A stretch of DNA of 64,000 bases from Albimonas donghaensis (GTDB taxonomy: Bacteria; Pseudomonadota; Alphaproteobacteria; Rhodobacterales; Rhodobacteraceae). Of the stretch, positions 32,130 through 41,410 are shown piece after piece. Every line of letters begins with the position of its first letter. Within the stretch, counting starts at the first letter, position 1. The stretch is taken from assembly GCF_900106695.1 (NCBI RefSeq), contig NZ_FNMZ01000002.1, forward strand, positions 496,001 to 560,000, given 5' to 3'. The position numbers and the translations under genes were made by a program. The notes beneath the pieces were generated by a model that saw nothing but the letters and a program-made list of their open reading frames with translations, searched no databases and had not been told where the DNA came from.

Positions 32130-33308
32130 ATGTTCGAGGCCCTGCCCCCGCCCGAAACCGACCCGATCCTGGCCCTGATGGCCCGGTTCCGCGCCGATCC
32201 CAGGCCCGACCTGGTGGATCTCGGCCCCGGCGTCTATCGCGACGAGACCGGCGCGACCCCGGTGTTCCGCGCCGTCGCGGCGGCGGAGCGGCGGATGGCG
32301 GAGACGCAGACCACCAAGACCTATGTCGGCCTCGCCGGCGACCTGGAGTTCTGCCGGCTGCTGGGGACCGAGACCCTGGGCGCCGACCTGCAGTCCCGCG
32401 CCGCGGCCTGTCAGGCCACCGGCGGCTCGGGCGCGCTGTTCGTGCTGGCCCGCCTGCTGCGCGCCGCCCGGCCGGAGACGGTCGTCCACATACCCGCCCC
32501 CACCTGGCCCAACCATCCGGCCGTGTTCCGCGGCGTGGGCCTGGCGGTGGCCGAATACCCGTATGCGGACCGGGCGATGCGCGCGCTCGACTTCGACGCC
32601 ATGGCCGCGCGGCTGGAGGAACTGGGCCCCGGCGACGTGGTCCTTCTGCATGGCTGCTGCCACAACCCCACCGGCATGGACCCGACGCCGGCGCAATGGG
32701 CGACGCTGGCCGAGATCTGCGCGCGGCGCGGCTGGCTGCCCCTGATCGACATGGCCTATGCCGGCTTCGGCGAGGGCTGGGAGGCCGACTGCGCCGGCAT
32801 GCGGGGCATGATGGCGGCCGCGCCCGAGGCGCTGGCGGCGGTGTCGTGCTCGAAGAATTTCGGGCTCTACCGCGACCGGGCCGGGGCGGTCTTCGCCACC
32901 GTAGACGACCCCGCCCGCCGCGCCGTGGTGCAGGCGACGCTGGAGGGGATCAACCGCAACATCCACTCGATGCCCCCCGATCACGGCGGGGCGCTGGTGC
33001 GCGAAGTGCTCTCCGACCCCGCGCTCAGGGCCGACTGGGCGGCGGAGCTGGAGGGCATGCGCCTGCGCATCGCCGGCAACCGGAGCGCGCTGGCCGAGGC
33101 GCTGGCCGCCCGCCCCGGCGGCCAGGACCTGAGCCATGTGGGCGACCTGCGGGGCATGTTCTCGCTGCTCGGCCTCTCGGCGCCGCAGGTGGACCGGCTG
33201 CGCGAGGACTTCGGGATCTATGTGGTGGCCGGCGGGCGCATCAACGTGGCCGGCATGAACGCCGCCCAGGCCGACCGGGTGGCCGAGGCGCTGCTGGCGG
33301 TGATCTGA
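32130..33308 (+). CDS. Aromatic/aspartate aminotransferase (class I, AspC/TyrB type)
   Basis: A 392-residue PLP enzyme that moves amino groups between aromatic amino acids or aspartate and 2-oxoglutarate. The start MFEALPPPETDPILALMARF is typical of the AspC/TyrB subgroup. Visible motifs are DLGPGVYRDETG, TYVGLAGD, TGGSGALFVLARL, HGCCHNPTGMDP with the ring-contacting Asn, and the PLP Lys in SCSKNFGLYRDR. The C-terminal GMFSLLGL and GRINVAGMN are also typical. The start at 32130 is preferred; the frame runs into the IS end because the insertion lies 79 bases upstream. Its native promoter may have been displaced or replaced by the outward promoter of the element. Confidence 0.93.
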   Translation: MFEALPPPETDPILALMARFRADPRPDLVDLGPGVYRDETGATPVFRAVAAAERRMAETQTTKTYVGLAGDLEFCRLLGTETLGADLQSRAAACQATGGSGALFVLARLLRAARPETVVHIPAPTWPNHPAVFRGVGLAVAEYPYADRAMRALDFDAMAARLEELGPGDVVLLHGCCHNPTGMDPTPAQWATLAEICARRGWLPLIDMAYAGFGEGWEADCAGMRGMMAAAPEALAAVSCSKNFGLYRDRAGAVFATVDDPARRAVVQATLEGINRNIHSMPPDHGGALVREVLSDPALRADWAAELEGMRLRIAGNRSALAEALAARPGGQDLSHVGDLRGMFSLLGLSAPQVDRLREDFGIYVVAGGRINVAGMNAAQADRVAEALLAVI

Positions 33309-33433
33309 CGCCCCTGCGGGGGCGGGGCGGGGCCGGGCGGGAGGGAGCCTCGCTTCGCTCGGGCTTCGCGCTGGCACGCGGGGCGGGGTCACGCGCCGTG
33401 GCGCGCGGGGGGGGAGGGGCCCGGCCCCCTCCG

Positions 33434-34396
33434 TCAGCCGCCCTGCGGAAGCACGAAGACCGTCGGCTCGGTCGGCAGGGTCCGGGGCGTGATCGTCAGC
33501 GACGGGATGTCGGCCCGCACCACCCGGAACGCGCCCGACATGCCGTCAAGGAACGCGTCGAGCGAGCTGTAGCCCCAATAATGCATCGGCAGCACGACCG
33601 AGGCCCGCACCCGCTTCAGGATCGCCATCATGTCCGGCAGGTTCAGCGTCGCCCCGCCGTCCACCGGCGCCATCACCACGTCGAGCCGCCCGATCGCCGC
33701 GTAGTGATCCGGGCCGAGCGTGTGATGCAGGTGACCGAGATGGCCGATGCACAGGTCCCCGATCTCGAAGATGAAGATCGAGTTGCCGTCCTTCTCCACG
33801 CCTCCGCCCCAGCCGCGGATATCCGTGGTCACGTTGCGCACCAGCGCGTCGCCGACCTGCACCCAATGCGCCGCCGGAGGCTCGCCCGGCTCTCCCCATC
33901 CCTTGAGCGCGTGGGGGATGGCGGGGTCCGGCGCGGCGGTCCAGTGGGTCTCGTGCGCGTGGTTCATGGTGACCACGTCGGGGATGGCGACCGGGCCGGA
34001 CCAGCCGGAATAGTCGGTGGCGATGGTGACGCCGCCGCCGGTCTCGATCAGGTAGGTGGAATGGCCGACATAGCGCAGGGTGGCCTTGCCGGACGTCCCC
34101 TCAGCCTGGGCGAAGCGCACCAGGCGGGCGTCGGGCAGGATCCCCGCGACCGACTGGCAGACCGACGCCGCGGCCGGCCCCGCGAAGGCTACCCCCGCGA
34201 GCCCGGCGGCGATCCGGAGCGCGAGGCCCGGCCCGGCGCGCCGGCCCCGCCCCGGCAACGCCCGCAGGCTGCGCAGGAGCGCACCGGCCCGCCCCGGCGC
34301 GGCGGCCGGGCCGGGCCGGGGCCGCGCGGGCCGTGGCGCGAGCCGCCAGGGCGGGCGGGACGGACGGCGAGGCGAAAGCGGCGCGGTCGCGGGCAT
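33434..34396 (-). CDS. MBL-fold metallo-hydrolase, exported
   Basis: A 320-residue protein from the ATG at 34396, which has GGAG about 8 bases upstream; an ATG at 34414 is possible. An unusually long Arg/Pro-rich N-terminus (~60 residues) precedes a hydrophobic signal (LRIAAGLAGVAFAGPAAASV). The MBL fold shows LRYVGHSTYLIETGGGVTIA, then NHAHETHW where the usual HxHxDH has Thr in place of Asp, GHLGHLHH, and PMHYWGYSS. It resembles UlaG-like family members. Substrate unknown. The altered ligand set may change metal binding. Confidence 0.8.
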   Translation of the reverse strand: MPATAPLSPRRPSRPPWRLAPRPARPRPGPAAAPGRAGALLRSLRALPGRGRRAGPGLALRIAAGLAGVAFAGPAAASVCQSVAGILPDARLVRFAQAEGTSGKATLRYVGHSTYLIETGGGVTIATDYSGWSGPVAIPDVVTMNHAHETHWTAAPDPAIPHALKGWGEPGEPPAAHWVQVGDALVRNVTTDIRGWGGGVEKDGNSIFIFEIGDLCIGHLGHLHHTLGPDHYAAIGRLDVVMAPVDGGATLNLPDMMAILKRVRASVVLPMHYWGYSSLDAFLDGMSGAFRVVRADIPSLTITPRTLPTEPTVFVLPQGG

Positions 34397-34993
34397 CGGC
34401 GGATCTCCGGGCAAGCGTCTGACTGACGTAGCGACGGCGCGGGTCGCATCCCGAAAGCCTATCCGCAGAAACCGAATCGGGAAGTCCCTTCGCGCTTCCG
34501 CTCACGCTCGCGAGAGCGCGGCGAGAGCGCCCCCCCTTCCCCCAAGCCTCTCCGCCCATCCCCACGCCCCGCCTCGGCCCTCGGCCCGAGGCCCCCGACG
34601 AAGGCACGCGCCCCCGCCCCCCTTCGCAGAAGTCGAAACCGGCCAGCCGCCCGCCCGCCATCGCCCGCGCCGGGGCGGAGCGCGACAGGCCGGCAGGCCG
34701 CGCCAGGGTCGCGAGCCAGCCGCCTGGCCATCGTCGAGGGTTGGGAGCCCGTCCGGGACGCCGCGCCCGCATCATCTCCCGCCCCTCGCCGTCGCCCGCC
34801 CCCCCGCGACCTCGACGCAAGCGCAAAGGCCCGGCGGCCGCGCGGGCGCCCCGTCGCCAGCATCGCGACGGTGGTCGCGCGGCCACCGACGCGCGACGCC
34901 TTCGCCGTCCCTCGGGCCCCGCGCGCCCGCCCCCTTGCGCCCGCCCGCCCCCGCCGGGCAAATGACGCAGCCCCCCAGCCGCCGGAGCCCGCC
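34397..34993. other. Divergent intergenic region with no recognised gene
   Basis: About 600 bases between the MBL gene (minus) and the P450 gene (plus). Open frames on both strands are Arg/Pro/Ala-rich shadows. No repeat, RNA or clear promoter was seen. Confidence 0.6.
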
Positions 34994-36271
34994 ATGCGCC
35001 CCGAGGACCTGCCCCGGTTCCGCCAGTCCCCCACCGATCCCGCCTTCGTCCAGGATCCCAACCCGACCTACGCCCGCATGCGCGCGCTGGGCCCCGCGGT
35101 GTTCTGGGAGGACTACGGCCACGCCGTCTTCACCCGCCACGCCCAGGTCTCCGCCCTCCTGCGCGACCGCCGCTTCGGGCGCGAGGTCACCCATCTCGCC
35201 TCCCGCGAGGCGCTGGGCTGGGATCCGATCCCCGACCGGCTCGCGCCCTTCCACGCCGTCGAGGCGCATTCCCTGCTGGAGCGCGAGCCCCCCGCCCACA
35301 CCCGCCTGCGCCGGCTGGTCAACCGGGCCTTCACCTCCCGCGCCATCGCCGGGCTCGCGCCCCGGATCGAGGCGGAGGCCCGCCGCCTGGTCGACGCCAT
35401 GCCCGCGGGCCCCGACGCCCCCTTCGACCTGGTCCCCGCCTTCGCCGAGCCGCTGCCGATGGCGGTCATCGCCCATATGCTCGGCGCGCCGGAGGCGGAG
35501 GGGCCGCGGATGCTCGCCTGGTCCCACGACATGGTCGGCATGTATCAGGCCGGCCGAACGCGCGAGGACGAGGACCGCGCCGCCGCCGCCGCGGCCGCCT
35601 TCGCCGACTGGATGCGCGCCCTGATCGCCCGCCGCCGCGCCGCGCCGGGGGGCGCGCTGATCGACGCCCTGATCGCCGCCGAGGACGACGCCGCGAACGG
35701 GGGCGGACGGCTGAGCGAGGATGAGCTGGTCTCCACCTGCATCCTGCTGCTCAACGCCGGTCACGAGGCCACCGCCCACGCGCTGGGCAACGCCGTGCAT
35801 CTGGCGCTGACCGGGCGGCTGGACCCGGCGGTCTTCGCCAATCCCGCCTCCGACGCGGCCGCCGAGACCGCCGCCGACGAGACCCTGCGCTTCGACGCGC
35901 CGCTGCACATGTTCACCCGCTTCGCGCTGGGAGAGCCGGCGGGCGGCGACGCGACCGTCGGCGAGGGCGCGGAGGCGGTGACCTTCCGGCTGGGCGAGAC
36001 CATCGGCCTGCTGCTCGGCTCCGCCAATCGCGACGCGGAGGCCTTCCCGGACCCCGACCGGCTCGATCCCGCCCGCGCCAACGCGGCGCGGCACGTGTCC
36101 TTCGGGGCCGGCATCCATTTCTGCGTCGGCGCGCCGCTGGCGCGGATGGAGCTGCGGATCGGCCTGCGCGTGCTGTTCGCGCAGCGCCCGGGGCTTTGCC
36201 TCGCCGCGCCCGCGACCTATCGTGACGCCTATCATTTCCACGGGCTCGAAGCCCTTCGCGTGACGGGATGA
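34994..36271 (+). CDS. Cytochrome P450
   Basis: A 425-residue soluble bacterial P450. The I-helix oxygen-binding motif is LLNAGHEATAHALGN, the K-helix ExxR is ETLRFDAP, and the heme-Cys loop is FGAGIHFCVGAPLARMEL. It needs a ferredoxin or similar redox partner, none of which is nearby. The substrate is unknown. The ATG at 34994 is chosen because RPEDLPRFRQSPTDPAF is the usual N-terminus; the frame is open back to 34871. The stop shares ATGA with the next gene, so the P450 and the LysM protein are translationally coupled. Confidence 0.95.
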   Translation: MRPEDLPRFRQSPTDPAFVQDPNPTYARMRALGPAVFWEDYGHAVFTRHAQVSALLRDRRFGREVTHLASREALGWDPIPDRLAPFHAVEAHSLLEREPPAHTRLRRLVNRAFTSRAIAGLAPRIEAEARRLVDAMPAGPDAPFDLVPAFAEPLPMAVIAHMLGAPEAEGPRMLAWSHDMVGMYQAGRTREDEDRAAAAAAAFADWMRALIARRRAAPGGALIDALIAAEDDAANGGGRLSEDELVSTCILLLNAGHEATAHALGNAVHLALTGRLDPAVFANPASDAAAETAADETLRFDAPLHMFTRFALGEPAGGDATVGEGAEAVTFRLGETIGLLLGSANRDAEAFPDPDRLDPARANAARHVSFGAGIHFCVGAPLARMELRIGLRVLFAQRPGLCLAAPATYRDAYHFHGLEALRVTG

Positions 36272-37740
36272 GCCGGGGGCTCCCGCGCCCGCCCCCCGCC
36301 AGCGCCCCCGGCAGCGCCCCCGTCAGCGCCCCCCGCCAGCCAGGAGACCCGCGCCCCGATGAGGCCGAGCCCTTGACCCGAAGCCCGGCCTCGCGCCGCC
36401 CCCCTGCGCGGACGCCGTTTCACGGCGCGGTTTCGGCGGTCCCCGCGGCCCTGCTGCTGGTCGCCCTCTGCGCAGGTCCGCCCGGCGCGGGCCAGGCGCA
36501 GGCGCAGGCGAAGGACGGCTGCGCAGAGGTCACGGTGCGCGCCGGCCAGACCCTGAGCGGCATCGCCAGGGAGGCGGGCGTGGCGGTGGAGGCGCTGTTC
36601 GACGCCAATCGCGACCGGCTGACCAGCCCCGACCGCATCGGCATCGGCCAGAGCCTGCGTCTGCCCTGCAAGGCGGAGGCCGAGGCCGAGACCGAGGCGC
36701 CCTCCGATCCCGCCGCCCCCGCGACGCCCGAACCGGAGCGGGAGCGGGATGACGCAGCGCCCGCGCCCACATCCGAACCGCCGGTCGACCCCGCCGGCGC
36801 CCTGCCGCCGCGGGCCCGCCCCGAAGACCCCGACGACGCCCCGGCCCCGCCCCCGGCCTCGCGTCCCACGCCGCTGGCCCCGCCTCCCGAGCCGGGCCCC
36901 GCGGACGCGCCGCTGCCGGTGCTGGAACTGCCCCCCGGCCCCGGCGCGCCGGCGGCGATGGTCCGGGACGCCATCGCGCTCGCCCGCGCCGCACTGGCGG
37001 ACGCGGTCCCGGGAAGGGCGCTGCTCACGGTCGGGGAGGTCGACGCCAAGACCGGGGCCGGGGCTTCCGCCGTCGATCAGACCGGAAACGGGGGCGACGA
37101 GGCTGCGGAAGAAGCGCCGCAAGAGCAGACCCCGGCGGGCGAGCCCCCGCTCGCCCCGCTCCCCTCCGCCGCGGGGAGCGGAGGCGCGCCCGCCGCGCCC
37201 CCGGCCGATCCGCTTGCGGCGCTGGCGCCCGGCGGCCGGGCGCTGCTGGCCTACCCGGTCTGGTGGCCCGACTGCGCCGCGCTCTCGCGGTTGTCGCCCC
37301 GGGACGCCGCGCTCTGCGCCCGCCACGACGCCTCCCGCCCGCTGGCGGTGATGCGCATGGCCTGGTTCGCCCGCGCCGACGCCGTTCCCCTCAACGCCCC
37401 GCCGCCCCCCGACGCGCGGATCTGCCGGGCCGAGGGGCGGCCGGACGCGGATCTCGCGGCGCTGGGTCTCGCGCCGCCCCGGGCCCGCCGTCTCGCCCCT
37501 CCCGACGATGCGGCCTGCCTCGAGATGCTGGCGCAGGGCGAAGCCGATTTCGCCTCGCTCCCCGCCGCCGCGCTGGCCGAGGCCCTGAAAGGCTCGTTCC
37601 GCCTGCCCCCGGGGCTGGAGCGGCGCCCGGAACTGGAGCGCAGCCTGGCCCTGAGGGCCGTTGCGCATGGCGGCTCGCCCGAGGGCCGGGCGGCGCTGGA
37701 CGCGCTGGATGCGGGGCTGGAGTCGCTGGCCCGCGAATAG
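36268..37740 (+). CDS. LysM-domain protein with C-terminal solute-binding-like domain
   Basis: A 490-residue exported protein. After a ~45-residue Pro-rich N-terminus comes a signal segment (VSAVPAALLLVALCAG). A LysM domain follows (about residues 85-132: VTVRAGQTLSGIAREAGVAV and GIGQSLRLPC). A ~180-residue Pro/Ala/Glu linker leads to a domain reading LAYPVWWPDCAALSRL, LCARHDASRPLAVMRM and ACLEMLAQGEADFASLP. This resembles the second half of family-3 periplasmic solute-binding proteins seen in Rhodobacterales, though the first half is eroded. The LysM may bind peptidoglycan. ATGA overlap with the P450 stop. Confidence 0.7.
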   Translation: MSRGLPRPPPASAPGSAPVSAPRQPGDPRPDEAEPLTRSPASRRPPARTPFHGAVSAVPAALLLVALCAGPPGAGQAQAQAKDGCAEVTVRAGQTLSGIAREAGVAVEALFDANRDRLTSPDRIGIGQSLRLPCKAEAEAETEAPSDPAAPATPEPERERDDAAPAPTSEPPVDPAGALPPRARPEDPDDAPAPPPASRPTPLAPPPEPGPADAPLPVLELPPGPGAPAAMVRDAIALARAALADAVPGRALLTVGEVDAKTGAGASAVDQTGNGGDEAAEEAPQEQTPAGEPPLAPLPSAAGSGGAPAAPPADPLAALAPGGRALLAYPVWWPDCAALSRLSPRDAALCARHDASRPLAVMRMAWFARADAVPLNAPPPPDARICRAEGRPDADLAALGLAPPRARRLAPPDDAACLEMLAQGEADFASLPAAALAEALKGSFRLPPGLERRPELERSLALRAVAHGGSPEGRAALDALDAGLESLARE

Positions 37741-38154
37741 AAGTCGAGGATTCGCCGGCCTGTTCTTCCGGTCCCGCCGCCGGGCGGGGACCGACGCCCC
37801 TTCGCGGAGGGAGCCGGGCCGCGGGCGTGGCGGGATCGGGCGAATCTGCGCGGCCCCGCCTCGGCTCCGCCCCAGCCCATTCCGGCCCAATGCCCCGGCG
37901 TCGTCGCTCTCGGCCTGCATAGCCGGGTTTCGCTCAGGGCCGCTCCGCCCCCGTTTTGTCGCCGAAGCGGCGCCGAGGAACCCGCACAAGCCGATGCAGC
38001 GATGTTTTCGAGACAATTCAGGCGTTTTCCCCCGCCCCCGACGCGGCGCGCCCCGCCGCCTTCCGCTGCGGCGGTTTCGCCCTGCCCCCGGACCGTGCTA
38101 GGGGCGCGGCGAAAGGTCCGGCACGCTGTCGGACAGGAACCCGGATACCGAGCC
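37741..38154. other. Intergenic region with no recognised gene
   Basis: 414 bases between the LysM protein and the SHOCT gene. An imperfect hairpin (ggtcccgcc with ggcggggacc, about 37770-37791) lies just after the LysM stop and may end its transcript. Otherwise nothing is seen. Confidence 0.55.
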
Positions 38155-39075
38155 ATGACCCTACTCACCGACGACGGACAGCGCATCGTCGCCGACATGT
38201 CGGCCCGCTACGGCGTCAGCCAGGACGCCGTGCTCACCCTGCTCGGCGCGGTCAACGCCGGCGGCCTGACCCAGGCGCAGTTCTCGCATCCCGAACTCGG
38301 CGGCATGGGGCAGTGGTCGCAGGGCGGCATGATCATGATCGGCGACATGTTCAACAACGGTCTCAAGATGACCGTCGACCAGATGTGCACGGAATGCGCC
38401 AACCACCTGCGCGGCGTGCAGGTCTACGCGCCGCCGCCGCCGCCGGGGTCCTGGCAGGGTCAGAGCCAGGGCGGCGGGTCGAGCCTCTTCGTCTCCGGCG
38501 GCCAGCAGCAGGGCGGGTTCAACAGCTGGTGGCCGCAGGGGCTGGGACAGCCGTCCTCCACCGGGTCGCAGAACGACATGAGCTATGCGGTGTTTCCGCA
38601 GGCGCGCCGGCTGGCGATCCGGCTGGGCGGGCAGGTGACGGTCTACGATCTCGGCGACCACGAGGTCTGGGGGTTCTCGCAGCAGCAGGGCTATGACCAG
38701 TCGCTGACCTTCTCCAGTCAGTTCGGCGTGGTGCGGGTGGCGGATCTGCCGATGGTCTCGGTCGACGGGCGCGACATGGCTCCGCCGCCGCCCCCGGCGC
38801 CCGAGCCCTGGTCCCCGCCCGAGACGCCGCTGGCCTTCGCGCCGCCCCCGCCCGCGCCGGCGCCCGAGCCGCAGTTCCAGCCCGCCCCCGCGCCTCAGCC
38901 GGGCGGCCAGGGTTCGGGCCACAGCACGGGCCAGAGCACGGGCCAGACCACAGGGGGCATGAGCACGGACGAGCTGTTCTCGATGATCGGCAAGCTGGCC
39001 GAGCTTCGCGACAAGGGCATCCTCTCCGAGGACGAGTTCCAGGCCAAGAAGGCCGACCTGCTCTCGCGCATCTGA
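38155..39075 (+). CDS. SHOCT-domain protein
   Basis: A 306-residue protein. The N-terminal ~90 residues are helical (IVADMSARYGVSQDAVLTLL; GLTQAQFSHPELGGMGQW). The middle has short beta-like parts (LAIRLGGQVTVYDLGDHEVW) between Gly/Gln/Ser and Pro-rich linkers. The last ~35 residues are a SHOCT domain (DELFSMIGKLAELRDKGILS then EDEFQAKKADLL), a short helical module often at protein ends that mediates oligomer formation. No signal or membrane helix is clear. The ATG at 38155 is chosen; upstream frame to 38002 is low-complexity. Function unknown. Confidence 0.8.
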   Translation: MTLLTDDGQRIVADMSARYGVSQDAVLTLLGAVNAGGLTQAQFSHPELGGMGQWSQGGMIMIGDMFNNGLKMTVDQMCTECANHLRGVQVYAPPPPPGSWQGQSQGGGSSLFVSGGQQQGGFNSWWPQGLGQPSSTGSQNDMSYAVFPQARRLAIRLGGQVTVYDLGDHEVWGFSQQQGYDQSLTFSSQFGVVRVADLPMVSVDGRDMAPPPPPAPEPWSPPETPLAFAPPPPAPAPEPQFQPAPAPQPGGQGSGHSTGQSTGQTTGGMSTDELFSMIGKLAELRDKGILSEDEFQAKKADLLSRI

Positions 39076-39239
39076 GCCGCGCCCCGGCGGTGTCCGGAAA
39101 CGGCGCCGCCGGGCGTCCCCGGCGCCCCGCCGCGCGGTTGGAACCCCGCCGCGCGCGGGACGGTCGTCGCGCGGCTCCCTCCGTCGGGGCGCCGCGCGAC
39201 AGCGGATCAGGGGGGGGCGGGTTCAGGACAGACGGGCGC

Positions 39240-39539
39240 TCAGAGCGTCGTCGCCTCGCCCGCCTCGCGCCGCCAGACCTTGCGGCCCTTCACCCCGATC
39301 TCGCCCAGCTCCGCCCGGAACGCCGCCAGATGCGGGGCCTCGCCATGGGCGGCCAGCGCTTCGAGGCTCTCCCATTCCTCATGGATATGCAGGCGGCCCG
39401 GCACGTCGATCGAGCGGCTGATGACGTAGAGCACGCAGCCCGCCTCGGCCCGCGTCGCCTCCAGCACCCTGGCCACCAGCGGCGCGGCGCGGTCCATGCC
39501 TGCGGGGTCGATGTCGATATATCCTGCGACGACGATCAT
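39240..39539 (-). CDS. Antibiotic biosynthesis monooxygenase (ABM/YgiN-like)
   Basis: A 99-residue dimeric ferredoxin-like alpha/beta-barrel protein. It starts MIVVAGYIDIDPAGMDRAAP, then EAGCVLYVISRS and LHIHEEWESLEALAAHGEAP with the conserved His and Trp, and PHLAAFRAELGEIG. Members include cofactor-free quinol monooxygenases such as YgiN; the substrate here is unknown. AGGAGG lies 8 bases before the ATG. It precedes the ChaC-like gene in order on the same strand (39 bases apart). Confidence 0.9.
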   Translation of the reverse strand: MIVVAGYIDIDPAGMDRAAPLVARVLEATRAEAGCVLYVISRSIDVPGRLHIHEEWESLEALAAHGEAPHLAAFRAELGEIGVKGRKVWRREAGEATTL

Positions 39540-39579
39540 GGGGCGTTCCTCCTGCCAGGCGCGCCCTGTTCGGGATGGG

Positions 39580-40206
39580 TCAGGCCCCTTCGGGACCGGT
39601 TTCGGGCGCGGGCGCGGGCGGAGCCTGCCGCGCCCGGACCATCCGGTCCAGCCTTTCCAGCTCCGCGTCCGGCAGGCCCAGCTCGCGCAGATGGGCCACG
39701 GTGTTGTGCAGGTAGTCCCGGTTCGGCCCCGCGGGCCCCGCCGCCCCGGCGATGATCTCCGCCTGCGCCTCCAGCGGCATCGGGGCGTAGTTCTCGTGGC
39801 TCACGTTCATCACATAGCACAGGGCCGGCACCGCCCGGTCCTCCGGCGGCGCCATCGGGTCGGCGCCGTCCAGCTCCACCCTCGCCATGACCTCGTGATA
39901 GCTCAGGTTCGACATCTCCCGGTGGCGCAGATAGGCGCGGGTCTCGGCCTCCGCCCCCGGCGCCACGCGGTAGAGCAGCCCGCGGCAGTCGGCCTCCGGC
40001 GCCGGGTCGAGCGCCAGCACCAGCCCCGGCGCTTCCGGCGTGCCCCGATAGCGGATCGAGCGCAGGCAGAAGGCGCGGCGATAGCCGGGAAGCCGCCCCG
40101 GCCGCGTCTCCGCGAAGGGGAAGCCGGGGTTCCAGATCAACGAGCCGTAGCCGAACACCCAGAGCGGCGCGTCTTCCGCCGGTTCCCGTCCGCTTTCGCC
40201 CGTCAT
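39580..40206 (-). CDS. ChaC-like gamma-glutamylcyclotransferase
   Basis: A 208-residue protein of the ChaC family, which cleaves glutathione to 5-oxoproline and Cys-Gly. The substrate-loop motif FGYGSLIWNPGF lies near residue 20, followed by GYRRAFCLRSIRYRGTPEAP and GLVLAL. The acidic catalytic position falls in the region YRVAPGAEAETRAYLRHREM. The ATG at 40206 has AGGAGG 6 bases upstream; a start at 40248 is rejected. It is divergent from the DUF2125 gene and upstream of the ABM gene. Confidence 0.9.
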   Translation of the reverse strand: MTGESGREPAEDAPLWVFGYGSLIWNPGFPFAETRPGRLPGYRRAFCLRSIRYRGTPEAPGLVLALDPAPEADCRGLLYRVAPGAEAETRAYLRHREMSNLSYHEVMARVELDGADPMAPPEDRAVPALCYVMNVSHENYAPMPLEAQAEIIAGAAGPAGPNRDYLHNTVAHLRELGLPDAELERLDRMVRARQAPPAPAPETGPEGA

Positions 40207-40343
40207 TCCGGCCTCCTCGCCTCGTCGATCGCCTTCTCGCGGCCGCAACCGGGTCGCAACCCGGCCCCGTCGCCGCTATATCGCGCCTCAGGCGCGGGCG
40301 CGAGAGCGGGCCGGCGCGCAGCCAGGGGGCGCAAGGGGATTTC

Positions 40344-41357
40344 ATGCGGATCGGATCGATCATCGTCGGCATCGTGGCCATCGCCATCGCCGCCTGGGGC
40401 GGCTGGTGGTGGTTCGGCGCCACCGCGCAGCAGACCGCGCTGGAAAACTGGCTGGCCGAGCGCCGGGCCGAGGGCTGGGCCGCGGAGGCCGATATCGGCG
40501 TCTCCGGCTTTCCCAACCGCTTCGACATGACCGCCACCGGCCTCAGCCTCGCCGACCCCGCCGCCGGCTGGGCCTGGTCGGCGCCGGTGTTCAAGACCTT
40601 CATGCTCGCCTACGCGCCGAACAAGGTCATCGCGGAATGGCCCGGAACCCACCGCATCTCGGTTCCCGGCGAAACCGTGGAGGCCCATGCGGAGGAGCTT
40701 CGCGCCTCCGCCGACTTCGCCCCCGACAGCTCGCTGGCGCTGCGACGCGGGATCCTGAAGGCGCGGGAGCTGGAGCTGACCTCCGGCCTCGGCTGGAGCG
40801 CGGGGATGGAGGACGGCCAGCTTTCGATCCGCGATTCGCAGGAGGTCCGCGGCCGCCCCAACGCCTATGACGGCGTACTGGAGATCAAGGCCCTGCGCCC
40901 GCCCGAGGCCTGGCGGGCCCTGCTTGGCCCGAAGCTCGCCGCCGATCTGCCCGCGACGATGGAGACGCTGCGCCTCGACGCCACCGCGGTGCTGCGCCGG
41001 CCGCTGGACCGGGCGGCGGTGGAGGAGGGCGACCTGCGCCCGGAAACCGTGGTGCTGCGCGACAGCCGCCTGCGCTGGGGGCCGCTGGGGCTGGATTTCT
41101 CGGGCCGGCTGGAAGTGGACGAGGCCGGCGTGCCCGCGGGCGCCATCGACGTGCGGGCCGAGGACTGGCGCCGGCTGCTGGAGGCCGCGGTGGCCGCCGG
41201 CGCCGTGCCCGCCGACCTGGCCGGGGCGCTGGAGGCGGGGCTTTCGCTGATGTCCAACCTCACCTCCGACGGCAAGGGGCTGGAGGCGCCGTTGCGCTTT
41301 TCCGGCGGGCGCATGTTCCTCGGCCCGATCCCGCTGGGCGACGCGCCGCGGTTCTAG
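40344..41357 (+). CDS. DUF2125 membrane-anchored protein
   Basis: A 337-residue protein. An N-terminal membrane anchor (SIIVGIVAIAIAAWGGWWWF) is followed by a large periplasmic part typical of DUF2125: WLAERRAEGWAAEADIGVSG, FPNRFDMTATGLSLADP and LAYAPNKVIAEWPGTHRI. The C-terminal GGRMFLGPIPLGDAP is the usual end. The family is common in alphaproteobacteria and has no known function. AAGGGGA precedes the ATG. Confidence 0.9.
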   Translation: MRIGSIIVGIVAIAIAAWGGWWWFGATAQQTALENWLAERRAEGWAAEADIGVSGFPNRFDMTATGLSLADPAAGWAWSAPVFKTFMLAYAPNKVIAEWPGTHRISVPGETVEAHAEELRASADFAPDSSLALRRGILKARELELTSGLGWSAGMEDGQLSIRDSQEVRGRPNAYDGVLEIKALRPPEAWRALLGPKLAADLPATMETLRLDATAVLRRPLDRAAVEEGDLRPETVVLRDSRLRWGPLGLDFSGRLEVDEAGVPAGAIDVRAEDWRRLLEAAVAAGAVPADLAGALEAGLSLMSNLTSDGKGLEAPLRFSGGRMFLGPIPLGDAPRF

Positions 41358-41410
41358 GGCGCGCGCCCGCCCCTTCCCCGCCCGATTTTCAAACTGAGAC
41401 ACTACCCCCG

